A stretch of 64,000 nucleotides of DNA from Candidatus Woesearchaeota archaeon (GTDB lineage: Archaea; Nanobdellota; Nanobdellia; SCGC-AAA011-G17; JACPIM01): contig JACPIM010000002.1 in NCBI GenBank assembly GCA_016188045.1, positions 81,198 through 145,197 on the forward strand, in the 5' to 3' direction. The notes under the pieces were generated by a model. It ran no database searches. It saw nothing but the letters and a program-made list of their open reading frames with translations, and was not told where the DNA came from. Shown here piece after piece: positions 1 to 10,083 of the stretch; the stretch's first letter is position 1, and every line of letters starts with the position of its first letter. The position numbers and the translations under genes were made by a program.

Positions 1-1209
1 GTAAGTAACATATGTAAACCAGAACACATGGATGCAGAAGATCCATTATTTATACTATACACTTCAGGAACAACAGCAAAACCAAAAGGAGTCTTGCATA
101 CTACAGGTGGTTATCTAACATATGTTTACCAAACTTTTAAATGGGTATTTGATTATCATGAAGAAGATATTTATTGGTGTACTGCAGATATTGGGTGGGT
201 AACTGGCCACAGTTACGTAATTTATGGTCCCTTGGCAAATGGAGCCACAACTTTGATGTATGAAGGCAGTCCCACATATCCAGATAACGACCGGTTTTGG
301 AATATTATTGAAAAATTTAAAGTAACTATTTTTTATACAGCACCAACAGCAATAAGAGCCTTAGCAAAATTCGGAGAAGAACCAGTTAATAAACACAATA
401 TAAAAAGCCTAAGATTATTAGGAACAGTAGGAGAACCAATTAATCCAGAAGCTTGGATGTGGTATTATAAAAACATAGGAAAAGAAAAATGCCCAATAGT
501 TGATACATGGTGGCAAACAGAAACAGGAGGAATTTTAATAACGCCCTTACCAGGCGCATTTACTTTAAAGCCAAGTTCAGCAAATAAACCTTTTCCAGGA
601 ATAGAGCCAGCAATTTTTAAAGAGGATGGTACTGAAGCAGCCCCTAACGAAGGAGGTTATCTTGTAATTAAAAAACCTTGGCCGGGTCAGATGAGAACAG
701 TATATGGAGATCATCAAAGATTTGTCGAGACATACTATTCAAGATTCCAAGGAGTTTATTTCACAAGTGATGCAGCAAGAAAAGATGTTGATGGAGATTT
801 TTGGCTAATGGGGAGGGTAGATGATGTTATAAGTATAGCAGGACATAGAATTGGTACCGCAGAAGTAGAAAGCGCCTTGGTAGGCCATAAAGATGTGGCT
901 GAGGCAGCTATTGTTCCTATACCTGATGAAATAAAAGGCCAGGCAATCTACGCGTTTGTTACACTTAAAGAAGGAGTTAAAAAAACAGAAAAGTTAAAGC
1001 AAGAATTAATTCAACATGTAGCAAAAGAAATAGGGCCTATAGCAAAACCAGCAAAAGTACAATTTGCAGACGCACTACCAAAAACAAGATCAGGTAAAAT
1101 AATGAGAAGAATATTAAAAGTGATTGCAACAGGCGAAGGAGACATAGGAAATGTGACTACCTTAGCAGATCCAAGCATAGTTGATGCTCTAATGAAAGAC
1201 AGACAATAA
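1..1209 (+). CDS. acs: Acetyl-CoA synthetase (AMP-forming), C-terminal part, truncated by window start
   Basis: Frame open from base 1; [38 protein letters not shown] motifs. Confidence 0.95.
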   Translation, partial: VSNICKPEHMDAEDPLFILYTSGTTAKPKGVLHTTGGYLTYVYQTFKWVFDYHEEDIYWCTADIGWVTGHSYVIYGPLANGATTLMYEGSPTYPDNDRFWNIIEKFKVTIFYTAPTAIRALAKFGEEPVNKHNIKSLRLLGTVGEPINPEAWMWYYKNIGKEKCPIVDTWWQTETGGILITPLPGAFTLKPSSANKPFPGIEPAIFKEDGTEAAPNEGGYLVIKKPWPGQMRTVYGDHQRFVETYYSRFQGVYFTSDAARKDVDGDFWLMGRVDDVISIAGHRIGTAEVESALVGHKDVAEAAIVPIPDEIKGQAIYAFVTLKEGVKKTEKLKQELIQHVAKEIGPIAKPAKVQFADALPKTRSGKIMRRILKVIATGEGDIGNVTTLADPSIVDALMKDRQ

Positions 1210-1928
1210 TGAAAATAATAGAAAAAGAGGATTATACTGAATTAAGCAAAGAAGCAGCAAAAATAATAATTTCTCAAATTAAAAAAAAGCCTACTTCAGT
1301 TATATGTTTCGCAACAGGAAGCACAGTTTTAGGCTTATATAAAGAATTAATAAATAAAAAAAATAAAGTTGATTTCTCAAAAATAATAGCATTTAATCTA
1401 GATGAATACCTGGGTTTATCTAAAAATAATAAACAAAGCTATAATTATTTTCTTAAAAAAAAATTATTTAACCATATAAACATAAAAAAACAAAATATAA
1501 ATTTACTTGACGGTTCAACTAAGAATACTAAAAAATTATGCATAGATTACGAAAAAAAATTAAAAAAACACCCAATAGATATTATAATCTTGGGTATAGG
1601 AGTAAATGGCCATATTGGTTTTAATGAACCTGGTTCAAAATTTAATTCAAAAACAAGAATAATTAATTTATCTAAAGAAACAATAAAATCAAATTCAAGA
1701 TTTTTTAAAAATATAAAAGAATTTCTAAAAAAAGCAATAACTCTTGGGATATCAACAATTTTAAAATCTAAAAAAATAATTTTACTAGCATCAGGAAAAA
1801 ATAAAGCAGAAATAATTAAAAACTTCTTGAAAGGACCAATAACAGAAAAACTACCAGCAACAGCATTAAGAAAACATAAAAATATTACAGTAATAATAGA
1901 TAAAAAAGCAGCTTCTTTATTAAATTAG
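1209..1928 (+). CDS. nagB: Glucosamine-6-phosphate deaminase
   Basis: LNLDEYLGL-like and LGIGVNGHIGFNEPGS motifs; overlaps acs stop. Confidence 0.9.
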   Translation: MKIIEKEDYTELSKEAAKIIISQIKKKPTSVICFATGSTVLGLYKELINKKNKVDFSKIIAFNLDEYLGLSKNNKQSYNYFLKKKLFNHINIKKQNINLLDGSTKNTKKLCIDYEKKLKKHPIDIIILGIGVNGHIGFNEPGSKFNSKTRIINLSKETIKSNSRFFKNIKEFLKKAITLGISTILKSKKIILLASGKNKAEIIKNFLKGPITEKLPATALRKHKNITVIIDKKAASLLN

Positions 1929-1948
1929 AATTAAATTTAAGCATCAAT

Positions 1949-2182
1949 TTAAATAAACTTAGAAAACCCTTCTTCTTCAATTTTGCCCAATTTAAGAATC
2001 CCTTTCAAAGTTCCTATTTTTATTTCTTCATGCATAGGAACTACTGTACCCACTTTTCCTTCAGGAGTTTCTTTAGATAATCTAACATGACTCCCGCTTC
2101 TTCCACTAATTAGAAAACCAAATTTATTACAGAGAATTTTAACGCATTCTTTACCAGAAACATTGCGTAATTTGGCCATCAA
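1949..2182 (-). CDS. hicA: HicA-like mRNA interferase toxin
   Basis: GKECVKIL...GRSGSHVRLSK...VVPMHEEIKIGTLKGIL. Confidence 0.8.
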   Translation of the reverse strand: MMAKLRNVSGKECVKILCNKFGFLISGRSGSHVRLSKETPEGKVGTVVPMHEEIKIGTLKGILKLGKIEEEGFSKFI

Positions 2183-2376
2183 CCTACCTCAAAGGTCGTC
2201 ATTAATGGCTTTCTCTTCTCTTTTATAGGGAATTCTTCTAAATATAATTCAGTTGCTTCTTTCAAATTGTCTATAGCTTCATCTATATCCTTACCTTGGC
2301 TTACAGTTCCAACTTCAGGACATTCAGCAACGTACATATCTTCTTCTTTATGAATAACAGCTGTAAAACTTTCCAT
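2179..2376 (-). CDS. hicB: HicB-like antitoxin
   Basis: VIHKEEDMYVAECPEVGTVSQGKDIDEAIDNLKEATELYLEE; overlaps hicA. Confidence 0.8.
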   Translation of the reverse strand: MESFTAVIHKEEDMYVAECPEVGTVSQGKDIDEAIDNLKEATELYLEEFPIKEKRKPLMTTFEVG

Positions 2377-2490
2377 TTAGGTCACCAATTTAGTCATACA
2401 ACATACATTTATAAAATTTCCGCTAGTGTCTAAACCCAAGATTATTCAATTTTTTAATAGTTTTAAATAAAGCAAAACAAAAATAGTTTA

Positions 2491-3189
2491 TTATTTAGGC
2501 ATTCCAAAATTTTTCTTATATTTATCGTCACTTCTCATTCCAACTTTCTTTGCAGGAACACCAACATAAACTCCATAATCTTCTGTATTTTTAGTTACAA
2601 CACTACCAGCTCCTATAATGCTTCCTTTACCAATAACAACATCAGGGTTTATTACTGCCTCAGATCCAATTACTGCGTGTTTTTTAACTAAAATCTCTCC
2701 TAATTCCCATTTTCCTTCTAAGGCTTTTTCAGCAGTAGGATGTTTGTCAACTGCAAAACTTACTCCTGGTCCTACGAAAACATAATCTTCCATGGTAACA
2801 TATTCAGCAACAAATACAAAACTCTGAAATCTACAGTTATTTCCAATTTTACAAGCATATTTTATTTCAGAATATCCACCAATCTGTGTATTCTCTCCAA
2901 TAGTTGTTGGTTCTTTTTCTTTTCCAAATATATTACAATAATGCCATATCTTGCTGTTTTTTCCAATTTCAATAAAACTTCCCAAGTTAACATAATTACC
3001 TAAAACAACATTATCACTTAATTTGACTCCGGGTTTTATGCAACAATAATTACCAATTTCAACATTATCTCCAATAATAATTGGTTTTTCTTTACTTCCT
3101 TCTATAACACAAAAATTCCCGATTTTTACATTTTTACCTAATTTAACAAATTCATTTACAATTGACTTTTCTGATATTTTGCTTTGCAT
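2491..3189 (-). CDS. Hexapeptide-repeat (left-handed beta-helix) acyltransferase
   Basis: Multiple [LIV]GxxxxI repeats; GVPAKKVG C-terminus. Confidence 0.85.
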   Translation of the reverse strand: MQSKISEKSIVNEFVKLGKNVKIGNFCVIEGSKEKPIIIGDNVEIGNYCCIKPGVKLSDNVVLGNYVNLGSFIEIGKNSKIWHYCNIFGKEKEPTTIGENTQIGGYSEIKYACKIGNNCRFQSFVFVAEYVTMEDYVFVGPGVSFAVDKHPTAEKALEGKWELGEILVKKHAVIGSEAVINPDVVIGKGSIIGAGSVVTKNTEDYGVYVGVPAKKVGMRSDDKYKKNFGMPK

Positions 3190-3241
3190 ACAAACATAAA
3201 AAAGAGTAGATTATTTAAATCTTTTTACTAATAGTTAAACT

Positions 3242-5113
3242 ATGTTACAGTATAACAAGATTATAGAATTTATTAAAAAATATGAAGTTTATGTAATAAT
3301 ATTTACGTTGATACTAACAGGAATTGTCTTATGGAAATTTGATTACCTAACTGGCTTTACAGGTGAATGGGCTTCTTGTGTAGATTACATAAAAGAAGGA
3401 GTCTTATATCATGGACAACCTAAATGTTATCATGGTCCAATAAATTTTTTCTTAAGTTATATATTAATGGAACTATTCCCAAACAGTTTTTTACAGGTTT
3501 ATGAGTTAGTTGTATTGATATCAAGTTTATTAATATTTTTTCTAATCTATAAAATAATTAAAAAACTAAATCTAAAACACCACTATCTATTATTAGCAAT
3601 CTTATTTTTCACATTGATCTATATTCCTCCAATAAATAATAACTCAGGAGACAGCATCTATAGCACTTTAATTATGCTTTATGGTTTTTATGTATTATAT
3701 TTTTCTAAAAATTATTATTACAAATATCTCTTTTCTAGCTTCCTGTTTACAGTATCAATCTTTACAAGACTAAATGTTCTAATGCCCATAGCATTAATTC
3801 TAGTATATCATTTTAAAGATTTTTTTATAAAAGAGAAAAAATTAAAAATTGACTATCAAAATCTGATTAAGGCACTAACACTAATGTTTATCCCGCCATT
3901 TATTATTGTTGTGATACTAAGGTTAATTTTTCAGAATGTTATTGCTTATTCAATTTTAACACAGTTTATAGTTGAAGATTTTTCTTTAACATTGAAGCTT
4001 AAGGAATTTTTCTCAGGAATATCCTTATTAACGCAATTAACTTTTTTAATTCTTGTTTTATTAATCCCATTATATTGGTTTTATAAAAAGAAAGATATTT
4101 TTTCTTTTGTTGTCATTTTTGGTTTAATTTTAATAACCTACGGTACATTAAGGGGCCATCATGGATATTTTCAAAGGTATTACGTACCAATATTCCCATT
4201 CTTAATAATTATAATAATAATTATATTAAATAAAATCAAACTATATCACCGAAAATTATTATTTATATTCCTAATCTTAATACTTTCTTTGTCAGCTATA
4301 AAGCTATCAGACCCATACTTAACCTCTTTCGAGTTCAGGGAATTAAGAAATATTATAGACAAGGGTTTTAGTTTTATACCAGAGCAACACAGAAAAATCC
4401 TTTCAGATAATGCTTACCTTCTTAAATTTAACAAAAAAATAGATCCAGATAAAGTAGATATAATCCAGAACAAATATGCCGTAGATGGGTTAGGCGGCAT
4501 AAGAATAGAAACCTTGGGCTTGCTAGATCTAAGATGGAAAGATTGGAGATACAATATTTTTCTTACTGAAGATCAGTTAAATGAAATCTTAAATATTGGT
4601 CAAAACATAATCAACAAAAACTATAGTTTAATAATCATTGGGCCTTCAGGCGGATACCAGAGTATTAGTTCTCCTGTTAGTCAAACCATTAGTTATTATA
4701 GCTTATACAAATTCAATAAAACTATTGAGGATTTTCCATACTCTAAATATCTTAATATATCATGCGTTATTGATTTTCCATCATTAATGGACCCATGTCA
4801 AAACTGTAGGCTGGCCCAAAAATTATTTTTTACAGAGTATACAGAAGGAGAATGTGATTATATAATAAACAATCTAGTTTCTTATTACAAACAAAATTTA
4901 AAAAGGATATGTCGGATAGATCAATTCATAGCTAATAGGATTGCAGAGAGTACATTCACTAAAAACTTTAATTGCAATTCAAATAAATCTCTTTTACAGC
5001 CTTTATCTGAATCTAAAATAGCAACCTTTAAAGAGGGGTTGCTTATTTTATTCATTATAGCTTTAGTATTATTATATTATTACCTAACAATTAAAAAGGA
5101 AAATACTCTATGA
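3242..5113 (+). CDS. Polytopic membrane glycosyltransferase-like protein (GT-C/GT39-like)
   Basis: Many TM segments; position in glycan locus. Confidence 0.6.
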   Translation: MLQYNKIIEFIKKYEVYVIIFTLILTGIVLWKFDYLTGFTGEWASCVDYIKEGVLYHGQPKCYHGPINFFLSYILMELFPNSFLQVYELVVLISSLLIFFLIYKIIKKLNLKHHYLLLAILFFTLIYIPPINNNSGDSIYSTLIMLYGFYVLYFSKNYYYKYLFSSFLFTVSIFTRLNVLMPIALILVYHFKDFFIKEKKLKIDYQNLIKALTLMFIPPFIIVVILRLIFQNVIAYSILTQFIVEDFSLTLKLKEFFSGISLLTQLTFLILVLLIPLYWFYKKKDIFSFVVIFGLILITYGTLRGHHGYFQRYYVPIFPFLIIIIIIILNKIKLYHRKLLFIFLILILSLSAIKLSDPYLTSFEFRELRNIIDKGFSFIPEQHRKILSDNAYLLKFNKKIDPDKVDIIQNKYAVDGLGGIRIETLGLLDLRWKDWRYNIFLTEDQLNEILNIGQNIINKNYSLIIIGPSGGYQSISSPVSQTISYYSLYKFNKTIEDFPYSKYLNISCVIDFPSLMDPCQNCRLAQKLFFTEYTEGECDYIINNLVSYYKQNLKRICRIDQFIANRIAESTFTKNFNCNSNKSLLQPLSESKIATFKEGLLILFIIALVLLYYYLTIKKENTL

Positions 5114-5814
5114 AAACACTAGCAGTTTTACCAGCATTTAATGAAGAAGGTAAAGTGGGAAACTCAATAATGAGTATAAAACCATATGTGGATAAAGTCT
5201 TAGTAATAAATGATGGATCAACAGATAATACAGAAATAGAGGCAAAAAAACAAAAAGTTATAGTTATCTCTCATAAAAAAAACTTGGGGATTGGTGCAGC
5301 ATTTAAAACAGCAATTAGATATGCACAAAAAAATAATTATGATGTCTGCATACACTTTGCTACAGATTTCCAAGATGATGGCTCTTATGTTCCAGAATTC
5401 ATCAAAAAAATAAAACAAGGATATGATTTTGTCCAAGGTTCAAGATATTTAAAAGGTGGAAAAAGAATTAACCATCCCCTATTTAGAATAATTACAACCT
5501 ATAGTTACTCACTAGTTTTTAGTATAATAACAGGTAGAAGAATCACAGATGCAACCAACGGATTTAGAGCTTACAGAACAGATATTTTTAAAAACAAGAA
5601 CCTAAATATCTGGCAAGATTGGTTGAATAGGTACGAATTAGAACCTTATTTTTTTTACAAGGTAATCAAAGAAAACTATAAGGTCACTGAAATTCCGGTA
5701 TTGAAAAGATACCCGAAGAATAAAAACGAAGGATATACAAAAATGAAACCTTTTAAAGACTGGTGGAGAATAACAAAACCATTGATATATTTAAGATTAG
5801 GATTAAAAAAATGA
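5110..5814 (+). CDS. Family 2 glycosyltransferase (DPM/DPG synthase-like)
   Basis: VLPAFNEEGKV, VINDGSTDNT, ATNGFRAYR; overlaps previous CDS. Confidence 0.9.
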   Translation: MKTLAVLPAFNEEGKVGNSIMSIKPYVDKVLVINDGSTDNTEIEAKKQKVIVISHKKNLGIGAAFKTAIRYAQKNNYDVCIHFATDFQDDGSYVPEFIKKIKQGYDFVQGSRYLKGGKRINHPLFRIITTYSYSLVFSIITGRRITDATNGFRAYRTDIFKNKNLNIWQDWLNRYELEPYFFYKVIKENYKVTEIPVLKRYPKNKNEGYTKMKPFKDWWRITKPLIYLRLGLKK

Positions 5815-6602
5815 ATGAAAAAGAAAGACAAGAAAGAATCAATATAGTCAGAGAGTATTGGGAGCAACAAGCAGAAGAATTTAAAACAGATCCAAGAAGC
5901 ACGATAAAAGATCATCAGTTTAGATTGCTGGAAATTGATTTTATTAGAAATTTACTAAATCCCGCAGATATTGTTCTTGATATTGGTTGTGGTAATGGTT
6001 TTCAAACCCTATACTACGCTGAAAAAGTTAAGCACATAACTGGAATAGACTATGCAGAAAATATGATAAAGGCTGCAAACTTAGCAAAGGAAAATAATCC
6101 TTTAAAAAATAAAATAGAGTTCAAAGTTGATGATGTATTAAATCTAAATCATTCAGAAAATTCAGCAGATACAATTGTTTGTGAAAGATTATTAATTAAT
6201 TTACCCACATATGAAGATCAGGAAAAAGCAGTATTGAATATGCATAAATGTTTAAAACCAAATGGAAGGTTGTTATTATCAGAAGTTACACAAAAAGGAC
6301 ATGATAAGATTAATGAATTAAGGAATTTATTTGGACTAGAAAATATTAAAGTACATTGGCATAATCTGTACATTGATGAGGAAAGGTTTATACCATTTTT
6401 ATCAAAATATTTTAACATTCTAAGTATTGAAAGATTTGGAATGTATCAATTTATCTCAAAAGTTATACATCCTTTATTAGTCCAGCCTGAAGAACCAAAA
6501 TTTGAAGCAAAAATAAATGAAATAGCGAGGTTAATAGGCAGTAAAATTACAAACTTCAAAGACGCAAGCCACCAAGTAACATTTATTTTAGAAAAGAAAT
6601 AA
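5811..6602 (+). CDS. Class I SAM-dependent methyltransferase
   Basis: VLDIGCGNGFQTLYYAEKVKHITGIDYAENMI; internal ATG preferred over ORF-track start 5763. Confidence 0.85.
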   Translation: MNEKERQERINIVREYWEQQAEEFKTDPRSTIKDHQFRLLEIDFIRNLLNPADIVLDIGCGNGFQTLYYAEKVKHITGIDYAENMIKAANLAKENNPLKNKIEFKVDDVLNLNHSENSADTIVCERLLINLPTYEDQEKAVLNMHKCLKPNGRLLLSEVTQKGHDKINELRNLFGLENIKVHWHNLYIDEERFIPFLSKYFNILSIERFGMYQFISKVIHPLLVQPEEPKFEAKINEIARLIGSKITNFKDASHQVTFILEKK

Positions 6603-7703
6603 GCTATTTTTATAAAATTCTTTCACTTTCTCACAAACATATTCAATCTCTTCTTTTTTTAACTCAGGAAACATAGGCAAAGATATAATTCTTTTAGCAA
6701 TTCTTTCCGTTACCGGAAATTCTCCTTCTTTTTTATTTAAATGACTAAAAGATTTTTGTAAATGTATTGGTATTGGATAATGCACTCCAGCACTAATTCC
6801 ATTATTGCTTAAATGACTGAGCAATTCATCTCTTTTATCTGATTGAATAACATATAAATGATAAACAGATTCATTATCAGAAGATATTTTAGGAGTTATT
6901 ACTAAATCTTTTAAAATAGAATCATAAACTTTAGCATTTTTTCTTCTTTTTTCATTCCATTCATCTAAATATTTTAATTTTACTCTTAATACCGCTGCTT
7001 GTATAGAATCCAATCTTTTATTAAAAGGTAAAAAATCATGATAATATTTTTTACTTTGTCCGTAATTTCTCATCATCTTAATTTTATTAATCAATTCTTC
7101 ATTATCAGAAACAACAATCCCACCATCTCCAAAACCGCCTAAATTTTTTCCCGGATAAAAGCTAAAACATCCAAATTCACCAAAACTTCCGGCTCTTTTT
7201 CCTTTAAATTTAGCGCCATGCCCCTGGCAACTATCCTCAATAATTTTTAAATTGTATTTATTAGCAATTTCTTTAAGATCATCCATATCAGTTGGATTAC
7301 CATATAAATGAACTGGAATAATTGCTTTTGTTTTTTTAGTAATTTGTTCTTCAATCTTTTCAATATCTAAATTATAATTTTCAGGATTTATATCAACTAA
7401 AACCGGTTTAGCTCCAACAGCGGCAATACTTCCCACAGTAGCAATAAAAGTATTTGCCTGAGTTATTACCTCATCACCTTCTTTAATGCCTAAAGACCGT
7501 AAACTCAATTCTAAAGCAGAAACACCGCTATCAACCCCGGCAGCATATTTTACACCACAATAACGGGCAAATTCTTTCTCAAATAATTCCACTTCTTCTC
7601 CCAATATAAAACCAGAGGTGTCTATTACTTTTGCTATAGCTTCATTTATCTCTTCTCTAATAGAAGAAGTCTGCCTTCCAATATCAACAAAATTCACCTT
7701 CAT
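6588..7703 (-). CDS. DegT/DnrJ/EryC1/StrS sugar aminotransferase
   Basis: EDSCQGHGAKFKGKRAGSFGEFGCFSFYPGKNLGGFGDGG; start trimmed to MKVNFVDIG. Confidence 0.93.
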   Translation of the reverse strand: MKVNFVDIGRQTSSIREEINEAIAKVIDTSGFILGEEVELFEKEFARYCGVKYAAGVDSGVSALELSLRSLGIKEGDEVITQANTFIATVGSIAAVGAKPVLVDINPENYNLDIEKIEEQITKKTKAIIPVHLYGNPTDMDDLKEIANKYNLKIIEDSCQGHGAKFKGKRAGSFGEFGCFSFYPGKNLGGFGDGGIVVSDNEELINKIKMMRNYGQSKKYYHDFLPFNKRLDSIQAAVLRVKLKYLDEWNEKRRKNAKVYDSILKDLVITPKISSDNESVYHLYVIQSDKRDELLSHLSNNGISAGVHYPIPIHLQKSFSHLNKKEGEFPVTERIAKRIISLPMFPELKKEEIEYVCEKVKEFYKNSLFLF

Positions 7704-7753
7704 AGTTATCAATCTAAACTCAAAAACAACCAATTTATAAATCTTTATGTAAT

Positions 7754-8467
7754 CTAAATACTTCTAAAGTAATTATATTTATTAATAACTGCTTTAATAA
7801 GTAACAAAGGATAAACTATAGCATAAAAAGCAATTAACCAGTGTAAAAAATCAAATATTGCCGCAAAAAATATAATCATAAAAGGATTCTCGTATCCATG
7901 TAATCCACCCCGTAACAAATCTAAAGTCTTTTTATCAGGGAATCTAGTTTCCATTAAAATAACTTCATATTTTTTCATATCAACAAGATAATGTAATAAG
8001 AAAAATATGGAAGCAGAAATTCCAGCATATAAAAACCAGATATGATCAAAACTAAACAAGCCAAAAACATCTACCGTATTATCGTATTTAAAATAACCGC
8101 CAATGCCTAAACCAACCAATAATAGTGGTTGTATTATTCTGTGGGCCATAGAATCAATAAATCCACCAGAAATAGATCCTTGTTTCTTGTGCCTCGCAAT
8201 AACACCATCTGTTGCATCTATAATCCAATGAAAATGATAAGCAGCAATTCCTATTAAAGAATACCAATAATTACCAAAAAACAAAAAAGGAATTCCAATT
8301 AAGCCAACAAATAATCCAATTAGTGTAACTTGCGTTGGTGTTATGGGAAAAGGTATTAAAATTTTAGCAATATACAAACCAAACCATCTTATTATTTTAA
8401 AGCTCAAATAAGCTCGATCTTCATCAGCATGTAAAGTTGTTTCTCTTAATTCTTTTACAGTAACCAT
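7754..8467 (-). CDS. CDP-alcohol phosphatidyltransferase family protein
   Basis: DATDGVIARHKKQGSISGGFIDSMAH (D-x2-DG-x2-AR-x8-G-x3-D-x3-H variant) plus TM segments. Confidence 0.8.
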   Translation of the reverse strand: MVTVKELRETTLHADEDRAYLSFKIIRWFGLYIAKILIPFPITPTQVTLIGLFVGLIGIPFLFFGNYWYSLIGIAAYHFHWIIDATDGVIARHKKQGSISGGFIDSMAHRIIQPLLLVGLGIGGYFKYDNTVDVFGLFSFDHIWFLYAGISASIFFLLHYLVDMKKYEVILMETRFPDKKTLDLLRGGLHGYENPFMIIFFAAIFDFLHWLIAFYAIVYPLLLIKAVINKYNYFRSI

Positions 8468-8504
8468 ATATAACTAAACTCAAAAACACAGTTTAAATAA
8501 TTTT

Positions 8505-10013
8505 CTATTTTTTCAGCTTGCTTTTTAAAAATTGATATAGCATTTTATCCTGTTCATCAAACGTTTTAAATAATATTAATAAGGTTAAATAACTTATGAA
8601 AAATAAACCACCAAATAAAAGGGTAATATAAAAGTTAGTTAATATTAAGTTTTTTAAAACAAGTATTAACGCCAAAGCCAGTAATCCAGCCAAAATAGAT
8701 TTCCAAAACTTTAGGGATAATGGCATTAATTTTAAATAATAGTACCCTTCTCCGATAAATAATAAACTATGCAAAGAATAAGATATTGTTGTGGCTATTG
8801 CTGCCCCGGTAATTCCATATTTTGGAATCAATGACAAATTCAGAATTACATTAGTAGGTATTGTTATGATTAAATTAATAAGGTACCATTTTGTTTCCTT
8901 AATCATCCTTAATAATTGCATTGAAGGATAAGATAAGGAAAAGATAAAAAAACCGACTGATAAAAATACTAAAGCACTAGTCCCTTCTAAATAGTGTTCG
9001 CCAAAAAGAAGATTTATAAAAAAGCTAGGAAACAAGAGCATTAGAATTAAAATAGGAAAATTAATCATAAAACTCCATTTACTGACATTCTTAGTTAAAG
9101 AATCAACTAAAAAAGTTTTTTTCTGAGCAAAATTTCTAGTTATTAAAGGCAGGAATATAGGAACAAACATCAGAGGGAGTAAAGTTAGAAGATTTGCTAA
9201 CGGCAAAGCAGCATTATAAAGGCCAACACTTCTTATATTCATCAAATTTGCAATCATAAAAGTATCAGTCCACCCCATTACATACCCTAAAATCCCAACA
9301 AACATCAATGGCCAAGAATAACTAAATAATTCTTTTGTTTCAAATTTTGATTTTATCTTACTTCTCAATAACGGATAAACTTTATATTCAGAAATTAAAA
9401 ACATTAAAATAAAAATAATAAAAAAACTGATTAAGTAAGCATATCCAACGCCCAGAATACCAAATCCAAATAATATTGCTAGTCCTATTGTTACAACTCT
9501 TAAACTCTGTGAACTTACATCAACTAGCCAAAAATTATATTTTATTTTTTCATAAGCTAAATTCAAACTAGTTAAATTAGATATAATCACCCCAATAGGT
9601 ATCATCAATATAAATATTTTAAGCAAAGGAATTAATTCTTCACTTTTAAACCAGGTTATGGCAATAAAATCAGAGCTAAAAAATAATACTATGGCAATTA
9701 CCAAACTAAATAAAAAAGTGATAATAAAAGATGAAACTAAAGTTCCTTTAATTTTTTCCTCATCATTTAATCCCCTATAATAAGAAACGTATCTTACAAT
9801 ACCCTCACTTAATCCCAAGGCAGCAAAGGCAACAAAAGCCCTCATAAATATGACCGCAATATTAAACAACCCATATTCTTCAACACTCAAACCTCTAGCA
9901 ATTATTATCCTTAAAACATAATTTAATAATCTGTTTATGACTGAGCCAAAAAAAGCAATTCCTGCCCCCGCTAGCACGATTTTTAGCTCTGTGCTTATTT
10001 TTTCAGATGACAT
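8505..10013 (-). CDS. Polysaccharide flippase, Wzx/MOP type
   Basis: About 12-14 TM segments, GSVINRLLNYVLRIIIARGLSVEEYGLFNIA N-terminus. Confidence 0.85.
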   Translation of the reverse strand: MSSEKISTELKIVLAGAGIAFFGSVINRLLNYVLRIIIARGLSVEEYGLFNIAVIFMRAFVAFAALGLSEGIVRYVSYYRGLNDEEKIKGTLVSSFIITFLFSLVIAIVLFFSSDFIAITWFKSEELIPLLKIFILMIPIGVIISNLTSLNLAYEKIKYNFWLVDVSSQSLRVVTIGLAILFGFGILGVGYAYLISFFIIFILMFLISEYKVYPLLRSKIKSKFETKELFSYSWPLMFVGILGYVMGWTDTFMIANLMNIRSVGLYNAALPLANLLTLLPLMFVPIFLPLITRNFAQKKTFLVDSLTKNVSKWSFMINFPILILMLLFPSFFINLLFGEHYLEGTSALVFLSVGFFIFSLSYPSMQLLRMIKETKWYLINLIITIPTNVILNLSLIPKYGITGAAIATTISYSLHSLLFIGEGYYYLKLMPLSLKFWKSILAGLLALALILVLKNLILTNFYITLLFGGLFFISYLTLLILFKTFDEQDKMLYQFLKSKLKK

Positions 10014-10083
10014 GAAAGATTATAAAATATAACTATATATAAAGATTTATAAATTGGGCTTATACAGGAAAAAGGGGGTATAT

